The translations under genes and the position numbers were made by a program. From G963663315 sp965204925 (GTDB lineage: Bacteria; Pseudomonadota; Gammaproteobacteria; Arenicellales; Poriferihabitantaceae): 64,000 bases of DNA. Shown one piece after another: positions 25,925 through 34,565 of the stretch. Location of the stretch: assembly GCA_965204925.1 (NCBI GenBank), contig OZ242021.1:2559765-2623764 (forward strand), given 5' to 3'. A model generated the notes under the pieces. It had not been told where the DNA came from and did not search any database. It saw only the letters and a program-made list of their open reading frames with translations. Numbering within the stretch: the first letter of the stretch is position 1; every line of letters begins with the position of its first letter.

Positions 25925-26947
25925 ATGCAAATGGATGATAATAAACGCAGGGCGCTGGAAGCTGCGCTGGGCCAGATAGACCGACAGTTCGGCAAAGGGT
26001 CGGTAATGCGTCTGGGTGATTCCGGCGTCGCCCAGGATATCCAGTCGTATTCCACAGGCTCTCTGGGTCTTGATATCGCCCTGGGCATTGGCGGATTACC
26101 GAGAGGCAGGGTCATTGAGATTTATGGCCCCGAATCCTCCGGTAAAACGACGCTGACCCTGTCGGTCATTGCCCAGGCGCAGAAACTCGGAGGCACCGCA
26201 GCCTTTATTGACGCGGAACATGCGCTGGATCCGGGCTATGCGGAAAAGATCAATGTAAATATCGACGATTTACTGGTTTCCCAACCGGATACCGGCGAAC
26301 AGGCGCTGGAGATTGCCGATATGCTGGTTCGTTCCGCAGCCGTTGATGTAATCGTTGTGGATTCGGTAGCCGCGTTGACGCCCAAAGCCGAAATAGAAGG
26401 AGAAATGGGAGATCATCATGTCGGCCTGCAAGCGCGCTTGATGTCCCAGGCGCTGCGCAAGCTGACTGCCAATATCAAGCGTTCAAATACGATGGTTATT
26501 TTCATTAACCAGATCCGCATGAAAATCGGTGTCATGTTTGGCAATCCCGAGACCACGACAGGCGGTAATGCGCTGAAATTCTATGCCTCGGTCAGACTGG
26601 ATATACGGCGTATCGGCGCGATCAAAAAGGGCGATGAAGTGCTTGGTAACCAGACCCGCGTCAAAGTGGTTAAAAACAAGGTTGCGCCTCCGTTCAGGCA
26701 GACCGAGTTCGATATTCTCTATAACGAGGGAATTTCCAGGCATGGTGAGCTAATTGATCTGGGCGTGGAAGTGGGGGCAATTGAAAAATCGGGCGCCTGG
26801 TACAGTTACGGAGCGGAGCGGATTGGGCAGGGGAGAGACAATGTGCGATCCTGCCTGAAGGAAAATGAGGAGATTGCCGATCAGATAGAACGTATTATCA
26901 GGGACAGGAAAGGTATCGGCAACGAAAAAAACGCGGAATCCGTATGA
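25925..26947 (+). CDS. recA: Recombinase RecA
   Basis: Forms filaments on single-stranded DNA, catalyses strand exchange and triggers LexA self-cleavage. Its 340 residues include the Walker A IYGPESSGKTTLTL, Walker B DVIVVDSVAALTPKAE, the DNA-binding loop region EGEMGDHHVGLQARLMSQAL, and FINQIRMKIGVMFGNPETTTGGNALKFY split across loop L2. The C-terminus (GIGNEKNAESV) is less acidic than that of E. coli RecA. ATG 25925 or the ATG two codons later could start it. It is followed by recX, as in many gammaproteobacteria. Confidence 0.98.
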   Translation: MQMDDNKRRALEAALGQIDRQFGKGSVMRLGDSGVAQDIQSYSTGSLGLDIALGIGGLPRGRVIEIYGPESSGKTTLTLSVIAQAQKLGGTAAFIDAEHALDPGYAEKINVNIDDLLVSQPDTGEQALEIADMLVRSAAVDVIVVDSVAALTPKAEIEGEMGDHHVGLQARLMSQALRKLTANIKRSNTMVIFINQIRMKIGVMFGNPETTTGGNALKFYASVRLDIRRIGAIKKGDEVLGNQTRVKVVKNKVAPPFRQTEFDILYNEGISRHGELIDLGVEVGAIEKSGAWYSYGAERIGQGRDNVRSCLKENEEIADQIERIIRDRKGIGNEKNAESV

Positions 26948-26985
26948 CAATTAACCCGGCTTGTTAAGGTTTAATACATAATTCA

Positions 26986-27462
26986 TTGATAAAAAAGGAT
27001 AATTATAACCGAGAACAGTCAAAAGACGAATTATTGATCAAATCATTGACTGATCGTGCCTGCGGGTATCTGGCCAGACGCGAATACAGCGCCTGGGAAC
27101 TTGGCAGAAAGCTGAACAATCATGGTTCACCGGCCGCCGTGGAACGGGTCATTGACCGGTTGCAGAAACGTGGTGAACAATCCGATACCCGATTTGCCGA
27201 AATGCTCTGTCGTTCACGATTCAATAGTGGCAAGGGTCCTGTCAGATTGTTGCATGAACTCAAACAACACCGCATTGACGATGGAATCATTTCTGCTGCG
27301 ATGCTGGAATACGAGGACCGCTGGACAGAACTTGCCAATCAGGTGAGAGTCAAAAAATTCGGTGAGGCAGCGCCCACAACTATAGAGGAATGGAGCAGGC
27401 AGGCGCGGTTCCTTAAGCAGCGCGGGTTTTCGACCAGCCATTTTGGGTACTATGAAGGATAG
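26986..27462 (+). CDS. recX: RecA regulatory protein RecX
   Basis: A 158-residue helical-repeat protein that limits RecA filament growth. Family features are RACGYLARREYSAWELGRKL, VIDRLQKRGEQSDTRFAEML and the RG/FGYYE-type C-terminus. It starts 38 bp after recA at TTG 26986 (MIKKDNYNREQSKDE); no in-frame ATG fits better. The rare start and adjacency to recA suggest low, recA-linked expression. Confidence 0.9.
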   Translation: MIKKDNYNREQSKDELLIKSLTDRACGYLARREYSAWELGRKLNNHGSPAAVERVIDRLQKRGEQSDTRFAEMLCRSRFNSGKGPVRLLHELKQHRIDDGIISAAMLEYEDRWTELANQVRVKKFGEAAPTTIEEWSRQARFLKQRGFSTSHFGYYEG

Positions 27463-27480
27463 CGCGTATCGCTTCGAACG

Positions 27481-30087
27481 ATGAAAACAACGGAAATCCG
27501 TCAAAGGTTTATCGATTATTTCAGGAACCGGAGCCATGAGGAAGTGCCGAGCAGTTCCCTGGTCCCGGGTAATGATCGTACATTGCTGTTTACCAATTCC
27601 GGGATGGTTCAATTCAAGGACCTGTTTCTCGGAGAGGAGAAAAGAGATTACCGGCGAGCGGTTACTTCCCAGCGTTGCGTAAGAGCGGGCGGCAAACATA
27701 ATGATCTTGAAAATGTCGGTTATACAGCGAGACATCATACTTTCTTTGAGATGCTCGGAAATTTCAGCTTTGGCGACTATTTCAAGGAAGACGCGATCCG
27801 CTATGCCTGGGAATTGTTAACCGTTGAATTCGCCCTGCCTCCCGATCGCCTTTGGGTGACGATATTTGAACAAGACGATGAATCGGAGTCGATCTGGGTC
27901 AATCAAATCGGGGTTCCGAAGAACCGCGTTACCCGAATTGGCGCAAAGGACAACTTCTGGCAGATGGGAGACACGGGTCCATGCGGCCCCTGTTCGGAGA
28001 TTTTCTATGACCATGGACCAGGAATCAAAGGCGGCCCTCCGGGCTCCCGGCAACAAGACGGAGACCGCTACGTTGAAATCTGGAACCTGGTGTTCATGCA
28101 ATTCAATCGCAATGCCGACGGGCAGATGACGCCGCTGCCAAAACCCTCGGTGGATACCGGAATGGGACTGGAGCGAATGGCAACCGTTCTGCAGGGGGCG
28201 CACAGCAATTACGAAATCGATTTATTTGAAAACCTGATCGCCGCTACTGCCCGGATTCTTGACGTCAAGGACCCGGATAACCAGTCATTACGAGTGATTG
28301 CCGACCATATCCGTTCAACCTCGTTTCTGATTACCGATGGCGTCATACCTTCCAATGAAGGGCGCGGATATGTTCTGCGGCGAATTATTCGACGTGCGAT
28401 CCGGCACGGTTACCAGTTGGCGCGAAAGACGCCATTCATGCACTTGCTTGTTGACCCGTTGATTGTGGAAATGGGAGATGTATTCCCGGAGCTTGCCATC
28501 GCCCGGGAACGGGTCATGCAGGCATTGCGGCAGGAGAATGAGAAATTCAATGAAACCCTGGATCAGGGATTGAAGATTCTCGACCAGGAAATTGCAGGCC
28601 TTGCCGGTCGTGTAATTAGCGGGGAAAGCGTGTTCAAACTCTATGATACCTATGGTTTCCCGGTGGATTTGACGGCCGATATTGCCAGAGAGCGCGGCCT
28701 GACAATCGACAGTGAAGGATTTGAGGCCGCAATGGAAGCCCAGCGCAACCGCGCACGTTCTGCAAACCGGTTTGTGAGCAGTTCCCGAACGAGGGTCGCA
28801 GGCATGGAAAAGACCCCCTTTGTAGGGTACCGCAATCTCGAATGTCAGGTACGAATACTCGCTGTTCTCGCGGATGAACAACCGGTGGAGGAATTGCGCC
28901 AGGGACAGTCGGGCATTGTTGTTCTTTCCAGGTCTCCGTTTTATGCCGAGAGCGGAGGACAGACCGGGGATAGGGGGCGGATTCTCCTGGAACAGGGTGA
29001 ATTTGCCGTTTCCGATACCCGATACCTGGCCAACCGGGTGATTGGAATCGTTGGCTCGGTCGTATCCGGAAGAATCGGGGTCGGGGACAAGGGCAGCGCT
29101 CGTGTTGAAGCGGACTCCCGTTACAACAGCGCGAATAATCACTCTGCGACCCACCTGTTGCATGCAGCTCTCAAGGCAGTCCTCGGAGAACATACCGAAC
29201 AAAAGGGTTCTCTGGTTGAACCCGACCGATTGCGATTCGATTTCTCGCATTTTGAACCGGTTAGCGATGAAAGTTTACGGGAAATCGAATCCCTGGTTAA
29301 CCTGAAAATCCGCGCTAACTATCCGGTCAAAGTGGATGTCATGAGCCTGGCAAAAGCAAAATCCCGGGGCGCGGTCGCGTTGTTTGGAGAAAAGTACGAA
29401 GACCCGGTGCGGGTGATCGGAATGGGGGACTTTTCCTGCGAGTTATGCGGCGGCACGCATGTGTCGCGCACCGGTGATATCGGGTTGTTCAGGATTCTCT
29501 CGGAAACCGGTATTGCGGCCGGAGTCAGACGGATCGAGGCGGTAACCGCTGCCGCTGCCGAACAATACGTCAGCAAACAGCTATCGCTTCTGGAGCAGTT
29601 GGCTGCTTCGCTGAAGACCTCGCCTGCCCAGGTACTCGAGCGAGTCAGTGGAATACTGGAGAGCCAGAAGCGGCAACAGAGACAAATCCAGATCTTGCAG
29701 ACACGCCTGGCTACCGGCTTGACCGGCCAGGAGAACCTCAGGGAAATCAATGGTATCAAGATCATCGTCATCCGCCAGGACGGCGCCGGCGTGAAATCCA
29801 TGCGCATGGTTGCAGACCAGTGGCGAGACAGGCTGAAGAGCGGGGTCGTGCTGGTCGTATCGACAAACGGCGACAAAGTGGCATTGATTGTCGGGGTGAG
29901 CGAGGATTTGTCCACAAGACTTCCGGCCAACAGGATGGTTCAGGCTATTTCCCCGATTATCGATGGCAAGGGAGGAGGCCGCCCTGACCTGGCCCAGGGA
30001 GGCGGGTCCAACGCTGGAGGTATCGAACTGGCGATTGAAGCAGCGTTCAAATGGGTGGAATCAAACACGCTCGACCTCAACATGTAG
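27481..30087 (+). CDS. alaS: Alanyl-tRNA synthetase
   Basis: Charges tRNA-Ala and clears mischarged Ser/Gly. The 868 residues match the usual 870-880. The class II catalytic core begins MKTTEIRQRFIDYFRNRSHE with FTNSGMVQFKDLFLG and HHTFFEMLGNFSFGDYFK. The editing domain has the zinc ligands NNHSATHLL and CELCGGTHVSRTGDIG, and a C-terminal DHHA1/C-Ala domain ends in KGGGRPDLAQGGG. It lies in the conserved order recX-alaS-lysC-csrA. Confidence 0.98.
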   Translation: MKTTEIRQRFIDYFRNRSHEEVPSSSLVPGNDRTLLFTNSGMVQFKDLFLGEEKRDYRRAVTSQRCVRAGGKHNDLENVGYTARHHTFFEMLGNFSFGDYFKEDAIRYAWELLTVEFALPPDRLWVTIFEQDDESESIWVNQIGVPKNRVTRIGAKDNFWQMGDTGPCGPCSEIFYDHGPGIKGGPPGSRQQDGDRYVEIWNLVFMQFNRNADGQMTPLPKPSVDTGMGLERMATVLQGAHSNYEIDLFENLIAATARILDVKDPDNQSLRVIADHIRSTSFLITDGVIPSNEGRGYVLRRIIRRAIRHGYQLARKTPFMHLLVDPLIVEMGDVFPELAIARERVMQALRQENEKFNETLDQGLKILDQEIAGLAGRVISGESVFKLYDTYGFPVDLTADIARERGLTIDSEGFEAAMEAQRNRARSANRFVSSSRTRVAGMEKTPFVGYRNLECQVRILAVLADEQPVEELRQGQSGIVVLSRSPFYAESGGQTGDRGRILLEQGEFAVSDTRYLANRVIGIVGSVVSGRIGVGDKGSARVEADSRYNSANNHSATHLLHAALKAVLGEHTEQKGSLVEPDRLRFDFSHFEPVSDESLREIESLVNLKIRANYPVKVDVMSLAKAKSRGAVALFGEKYEDPVRVIGMGDFSCELCGGTHVSRTGDIGLFRILSETGIAAGVRRIEAVTAAAAEQYVSKQLSLLEQLAASLKTSPAQVLERVSGILESQKRQQRQIQILQTRLATGLTGQENLREINGIKIIVIRQDGAGVKSMRMVADQWRDRLKSGVVLVVSTNGDKVALIVGVSEDLSTRLPANRMVQAISPIIDGKGGGRPDLAQGGGSNAGGIELAIEAAFKWVESNTLDLNM

Positions 30088-30104
30088 CGGCCGGTATCGA
30101 TAAA

Positions 30105-31328
30105 TTGGCGCTCATTGTTGAAAAATACGGCGGCACATCGGTTGGTTCTGTGGAACGCATCCGGGCAGTGGCGGAAAATATCGTTAAAAGCAGGGAAAAT
30201 AATCATAAGCTGGTAGTGGTAGTATCCGCGATGAGCGGTGAAACCAACCGTCTGGTTGCTTTGGCTCACCAGGTTTCCGCCCGTCCCTCATCGCGAGAGA
30301 TGGACACGCTGATAACTACGGGAGAGCAGGTTACCATTGCATTATTGTCGATGTCGTTGCAGGAACTCGGGGCGCCGGCCCGATCCTACACCGGATTCCA
30401 GGTTCCGATTCTGACTGACGGCCTTCACGGCCAGGCAAGAATAGAAAACATAGACACGAAAAAAGTGCTCTGCGACCTGGAACAGGGCAGAGTGGTCGTT
30501 GTGGCCGGTTTTCAGGGGATCAGCGACACGGACAATATTACCACTTTGGGTAGAGGAGGTTCCGATACTACGGCCGTTGCCATGGCTGCGGCGCTGAAAG
30601 CCGATGAATGCAGAATATTCACCGATGTGGACGGCGTTTATACCGCCGACCCGAGAGTGGTGGAAAATGCACGCAGGCTGGACAGGATCACATTTGAAGA
30701 AATGCTGGAATTATCAGGATCGGGAGCAAAAGTCATGCAGATCCGGTCTGTGGAATTTGCCAGCAAATACAATGTCCCGTTGAGAGTGCTTTCTTCCTTT
30801 CAGCCCGGCCCGGGAACACTGATCAGTTATGAGGACAACAAAATGGAAAAGCCTTTGATTTCGGGTATTACTTCCGTAGATAATCAAGCCAAGGTCACTA
30901 TCCGCGGCGTCCCGGATAAACCGGGAATTGCTTACAGCCTGTTGGGTCCGATATCCGATTCCCATATCATTGTCGATATGATCGTACAGAATGTCGGGCT
31001 GGATGGATTAACGGATTTCACATTTACGATCAATCGGGATGATCTGCAAAGAAGTCTTGAAATACTGGAACCGATAGTCGAATCACTGGGCGCCGAAACT
31101 CTGGCCGGGGACACCAACCTTGCAAAAATTTCAGTCGTTGGCGTCGGTATGCGCTCCCATGCAGGCATTGCAACGAGGATGTTTCATGCCCTATCGGAAA
31201 AGGGGATCAATATTCAGATGATTTCCACGTCAGAAATAAAGATTTCTGTTACCATCGACAGAGAGTATGCAGAGTTGGCGGTTCGGGCATTGCACAATGC
31301 GTTTGAACTTGATCAAATCTGCAAATAA
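30105..31328 (+). CDS. lysC: Aspartate kinase
   Basis: Phosphorylates aspartate, the first step toward lysine, methionine and threonine. The kinase core shows VEKYGGTSVGSVERIRAVAE, VVVVSAMSGETNRL and TLGRGGSDTTAVAMAAAL. The C-terminal half carries tandem ACT domains (TIRGVPDKPGIAYSLLGPIS and KISVVGVGMRSHAGIATRMF) for feedback control by amino acids. TTG 30105 gives 407 residues and aligns with known starts of the form (M)ALIVEK; the frame is open further upstream to an ATG at 30051 inside alaS. It precedes csrA as in Pseudomonas. Confidence 0.92.
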   Translation: MALIVEKYGGTSVGSVERIRAVAENIVKSRENNHKLVVVVSAMSGETNRLVALAHQVSARPSSREMDTLITTGEQVTIALLSMSLQELGAPARSYTGFQVPILTDGLHGQARIENIDTKKVLCDLEQGRVVVVAGFQGISDTDNITTLGRGGSDTTAVAMAAALKADECRIFTDVDGVYTADPRVVENARRLDRITFEEMLELSGSGAKVMQIRSVEFASKYNVPLRVLSSFQPGPGTLISYEDNKMEKPLISGITSVDNQAKVTIRGVPDKPGIAYSLLGPISDSHIIVDMIVQNVGLDGLTDFTFTINRDDLQRSLEILEPIVESLGAETLAGDTNLAKISVVGVGMRSHAGIATRMFHALSEKGINIQMISTSEIKISVTIDREYAELAVRALHNAFELDQICK

Positions 31329-31404
31329 GATATTGTAAAGCATAGAGCTGCACACAGGTTTTTTGTTGGAAGCTGGTACCAGGGTGTCAAAGGCAGACCA
31401 GAAT

Positions 31405-31435
31405 TTGACGGATGTGGATATCAGTGAACTGTAAT
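31405..31435 (+). promoter_or_regulatory. Possible promoter of csrA
   Basis: TTGACG at 31405-31410 and TGTAAT at 31430-31435 with a 19-bp spacer, slightly long for sigma-70, ending 23 bp before the csrA ATG. The 130-bp gap after lysC is where a csrA promoter lies in related genomes. Confidence 0.3.
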
Positions 31436-31458
31436 TTGAACGAGAGCATAAACAAACA

Positions 31459-31710
31459 ATGTTGATCCTGACCCGCCGAATCGGTGAATCTGTGTATATT
31501 GGTGATGATATTCGTTTAACCGTTCTGGGTGTGCGTGGAACACAAGTTCGAATCGGAATTAGCGCGCCAAAAGACGTTCCTGTCCACAGGGAAGAAATTT
31601 ATTACCGCATCAAACATGAGCAAGACGGTATTGAGGATATTGATGGTGATAGAGATGAGGATTACCATCACTATGAATACGGGGATGGCGGCGACCCGCA
31701 CAATGTCTGA
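31459..31710 (+). CDS. csrA: Carbon storage regulator CsrA/RsmA with extended acidic tail
   Basis: Small RNA-binding dimer that controls translation and stability of many mRNAs by binding GGA motifs near ribosome binding sites. The first ~58 residues are canonical (MLILTRRIGESVYIGDDIRL, VRIGISAPKDVPVHREEIYYRI) and keep the RNA-contacting N-terminal LILTRR and the VHREEIY region. The protein is 83 residues, about 20 longer than usual. The extra C-terminus is strongly acidic (DGIEDIDGDRDEDYHHYEY). This tail might modulate RNA affinity or solubility. Position between lysC and tRNA-Ser is the conserved gammaproteobacterial location. Confidence 0.95.
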   Translation: MLILTRRIGESVYIGDDIRLTVLGVRGTQVRIGISAPKDVPVHREEIYYRIKHEQDGIEDIDGDRDEDYHHYEYGDGGDPHNV

Positions 31711-31784
31711 TCGGTTTTAGCGCGGACAGCCTGATCGGGCAAATGGCGCGCGGGACGGGTGGGACGGTTGTCTTCATCAGTAAT

Positions 31785-31875
31785 GGAGAGATGGCCGAGC
31801 GGCTGAAGGCGCTCCCCTGCTAAGGGAGTATACGTTAATAGCGTATCGAGGGTTCGAATCCCTCTCTCTCCGCCA
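31785..31875 (+). tRNA. tRNA-Ser (anticodon GCT)
   Basis: A 91-nt class II tRNA with encoded CCA. The acceptor GGAGAGA pairs with TCTCTCC, followed by the discriminator G and CCA. The anticodon stem-loop is CTCCC-CTGCTAA-GGGAG, with GCT reading AGC/AGU serine codons. A long variable arm (TATACGTTAATAGCGTATC) and a T-arm GAGGG-TTCGAAT-CCCTC are present. A short ACCCG/CGGGT hairpin with TTTCT just after it (31875-31894) could be a weak terminator. Its place after csrA is conserved in gammaproteobacteria. Confidence 0.98.
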
Positions 31876-32125
31876 CCCGGCTACAACGGGTTTCTGTGCA
31901 GGATATGGCTGGCGTTATCCGTTGATTTGGAGACGACAAAGGGGCGTGGGTTGTTACCCTGGCGAATTATTATGTGCCCGGAGCATCAGGTCTGGAACGC
32001 CCGAATTGCACGGCATTGTCAAAAACCGGGAGCATCTGCTGCCCGGACAATTCGCTGTTACAAGGTTCTCTGATGAGTTATTATGAGATGTATTAATTCA
32101 GTATGTCCGGCCCGGGATTTGAAAA

Positions 32126-32665
32126 ATGGAAACTCGTATAGCTCGTTTTGATACACACTACGAAGTGGGTTTCTCCCGCCCGGCTTTCAGTCGTATTACA
32201 TCATTTGTGCAAATTATAGAACCCATTTACGATGCCTTTAGTCAGGAAGTACAGATTCCATCCGAAGCGATTAAGGTGGAAACCGGAGACACTATCGCCA
32301 CTGCTGGTGTCACCATCACCCTGTTGTCCGGCTTAAGGTTCTTTGAGGCGAAACTGGACGGTTACAAGGCTCGCTTTCTCGACCTTCGGTCACCAGAAAC
32401 GATCAGTCAGGCTAAACGTCACACGATGTATTTTGAGGATGCCGTTCGCGGATTCCTGACTGACGGAAATCCAGCAAGGCGAAATCTGGCCGCTTCATAC
32501 TGGCTAACGGTAGACGGCGGTATGACAGCAGTGGAAGCGCTGATCAGAAATCCTGGTGGGCTTTCTGAAACTCCCGACCCGTTTGGAATTGGGTCAAGCG
32601 AGGTACAGTTACAAATTAAAATTGATTGCCTGAACCGGTTTTTCCACATATCTTGCATGGGCTGA
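32126..32665 (+). CDS. Hypothetical protein, possibly frameshifted with the next ORF
   Basis: A 179-residue protein I do not recognise. It starts METRIARFDTHYEVGFSRP at ATG 32126 and has no signal peptide or membrane segment. Alternating hydrophobic residues suggest a mixed alpha/beta fold, with segments TIATAGVTITLLSGLRFFEA and AASYWLTVDGGMTAVEAL. The last ~13 residues overlap the next ORF, which lies in the -1 frame. The beta-like run SEVQLQIKIDCL reads more naturally into the second frame (FPHILHGLKLRGHS) than into its own end FFHISCMG. A single longer gene with a frameshift at CGGTTTTTCC (32637-32646) is therefore possible. It lies 250 bp after tRNA-Ser, a common insertion neighbourhood. 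Confidence 0.6.
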   Translation: METRIARFDTHYEVGFSRPAFSRITSFVQIIEPIYDAFSQEVQIPSEAIKVETGDTIATAGVTITLLSGLRFFEAKLDGYKARFLDLRSPETISQAKRHTMYFEDAVRGFLTDGNPARRNLAASYWLTVDGGMTAVEALIRNPGGLSETPDPFGIGSSEVQLQIKIDCLNRFFHISCMG

Positions 32666-33156
32666 AATTACGCGGTCATTCTACCGAAACAACCATCTCT
32701 TTTGACAACCTCGGCTCAGCTACCTCGGTGACTACAAGCGCAATCTGGCTGGATGAATCCCTGGATGAATTGGCTGCATGTACTTCCGAGGCGCTTGATG
32801 AAGATATGGAAGTACCTTCGGAAACTGGATTAGCGAAAGCGAAGCGGTTATTGCAGGAAGTCTCCAATTACGTGGCTGACCGTCCGGATATTTACCCGAT
32901 GGACGAGGGGTGTATCGCGGTCGACTTTCGAAATCGTGAGGGCAGGGCGGGCGTATTGTTCGTAATTCAGAAAGAGGCGACCGGCTGTAGTGTCAGGCCG
33001 TCTCCACTGGATAACAATCCCTATCATGCAGATATTCTGATTCCGGTACCGTTGGATAGCGAAGAACGGCGGTATGCTGTGATAGAGTACGCGAGAGACT
33101 TGGCGTATCGCGCTACATTTCTCCCTTGGGGTGAGTGGACGGACAAGTTAACCTGA
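32626..33156 (+). CDS. Hypothetical protein, overlaps preceding ORF
   Basis: A 176-residue unknown protein whose frame opens at TTG 32626, overlapping the previous ORF by 40 bp. The start is uncertain: TTG 32653 or an ATG near 32806 (MEVPSETGLAKAKRLLQEVS) would also work. The C-terminal part resembles in layout small proteins of unknown function often paired with another accessory gene: an Asp/Glu-rich N-terminus, a helix AKAKRLLQEV, then strands CIAVDFRNREGRAGVLFVIQ, and a closing helix. No catalytic motif is visible. Either the second gene of a small cassette or the C-terminal half of a frameshifted protein. Confidence 0.55.
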   Translation: MPEPVFPHILHGLKLRGHSTETTISFDNLGSATSVTTSAIWLDESLDELAACTSEALDEDMEVPSETGLAKAKRLLQEVSNYVADRPDIYPMDEGCIAVDFRNREGRAGVLFVIQKEATGCSVRPSPLDNNPYHADILIPVPLDSEERRYAVIEYARDLAYRATFLPWGEWTDKLT

Positions 33157-33272
33157 AGTATCTCATCTTTGATTGTTGATTGTCTCGCTATCTGATACAG
33201 TCTACACATTCTGGCAGTCCCTGTCAGCAAGGCAATCTTGTCGTGTCGATAAAACCGGATAGAATGTTTTTT

Positions 33273-34442
33273 TCACAGACCGTCAAGCGCCTGCTTCAGG
33301 TCGATGATCAGGTCTTCGGCGGATTCGAGTCCTGTGGAGAGGCGCACGAGACCGTCGGTGATCCCTGCCGCCAGGCGTTCTTCGCGCGGCATGTCGGCAT
33401 GGGTCATGGTGACCGAATGGGTAACGAGGGATTCGACTGAACCAAGGTTCTCGGCAAGACTCCATAGCTGAAGTGCGTCCATGAGTTTTTTGCCGGATTC
33501 GACACCACCTTTCACCTCGAACCAGAGCATTGAACCATGTCCGCTTGCCTGTCTGTCCGCCAGTTCTTTTTGCGGGAAAGAATCCAGTCCCGGATAGGCA
33601 ACGCGCTCAACCATCGGATGGGTTTCGAGGAATGCGGCAATTTGCAGGGCGCTGGCAGATTGTGCCTCAAGCCGTGTACTCATCGTTTTGCACCCTTGCA
33701 GGGTATAGAACGCAACCATCGGAGACATGTTTGACCCCAGGCAATTTCTGACGAACTTGATGTCTTCCAGGTGGGTCTCGCTTGCAGCGGTGATGGAGCC
33801 GCCGACACTGATGTTGTGCCCTTCCATGAACTTGGTCGTGCTGTGCAGTGTAATATCCGCACCCAGCTCCAGCGGACGCTGGTACCAGGGAGTCAGAAAT
33901 GTATTGTCAACCACATGGGGTATTCCATTCGCTCTGGCGATTTCAGAAACCGCAGCGATGTCAGTCAGTTTCAAAGTGGGATTGGCAGGAGTTTCGGTGA
34001 AGATCAGCCGGGTATTGCCGCGCATCGCTTCCTTGACGTTATCCGGTTCCGATGTGTCCACGAAGCTGGCTTGCAGATTGAACCGGTTGAGCACTTTCGT
34101 TGTCACCCGGTGAGTGCCGCCATAAACCACATCGGATAATATGACATGATCTCCTGCATTGAGCAGTCCCATCAAAGTGCAGCTGGTCGCAGCCATACCG
34201 GTAGCAAAACAGGCGCTGCCAAAACCGCCTTCGAGGGCAGTTATACGGTTTTCCAGAGCGGCTACGGTCGGGTTTCCCGATCGACTGTACGAATACCCCT
34301 TTTCCATATACGTGTCGACCGATTCCTGAACATAGGTCGTTGACTGGTAGATCGGCGTCAATATGGCGCCAGTAACCGGATCCGGTTTTACGCCTGCGTG
34401 CACTTCCCGGGTTTTGAAATCGGGTTGTCTGTCGTCGTTCAT
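33273..34442 (-). CDS. metB: Cystathionine gamma-synthase/lyase-type PLP enzyme
   Basis: A 389-residue trans-sulfuration family enzyme. The PLP lysine is in LHSTTKFMEGHN, with YSRSGNPTVAALE, CFATGMAATSC, ETPANPTLKLTD and VVDNTFLTPWYQRP at the expected order. It may form cystathionine from an activated homoserine and cysteine (MetB) or cleave cystathionine (gamma-lyase); reading cannot decide, so the gene symbol is tentative. The C-terminal SVTMTHADMPREERLAAGI is characteristic of this subgroup. It is on the same strand as gshA with 123 bp between, and a cysteine supply would feed GshA. Confidence 0.86.
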   Translation of the reverse strand: MNDDRQPDFKTREVHAGVKPDPVTGAILTPIYQSTTYVQESVDTYMEKGYSYSRSGNPTVAALENRITALEGGFGSACFATGMAATSCTLMGLLNAGDHVILSDVVYGGTHRVTTKVLNRFNLQASFVDTSEPDNVKEAMRGNTRLIFTETPANPTLKLTDIAAVSEIARANGIPHVVDNTFLTPWYQRPLELGADITLHSTTKFMEGHNISVGGSITAASETHLEDIKFVRNCLGSNMSPMVAFYTLQGCKTMSTRLEAQSASALQIAAFLETHPMVERVAYPGLDSFPQKELADRQASGHGSMLWFEVKGGVESGKKLMDALQLWSLAENLGSVESLVTHSVTMTHADMPREERLAAGITDGLVRLSTGLESAEDLIIDLKQALDGL

Positions 34443-34565
34443 GATGTTTCTGTCTCAGGGATGGTCGTTGTTGGTAAAGAGGCGATTCTATCATTCGATT
34501 CCCGAATCATGGTTTTTGATCCGGGGATATTCAATGCGGAATATGATCCGGTTCCGGCGAAAAAA

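Noticed and set aside
31785..33156. tRNA-Ser as an integration (att) site for an element carrying the two unknown ORFs
   Set aside because: No direct repeat of the tRNA 3' end was noticed downstream and no integrase is present.
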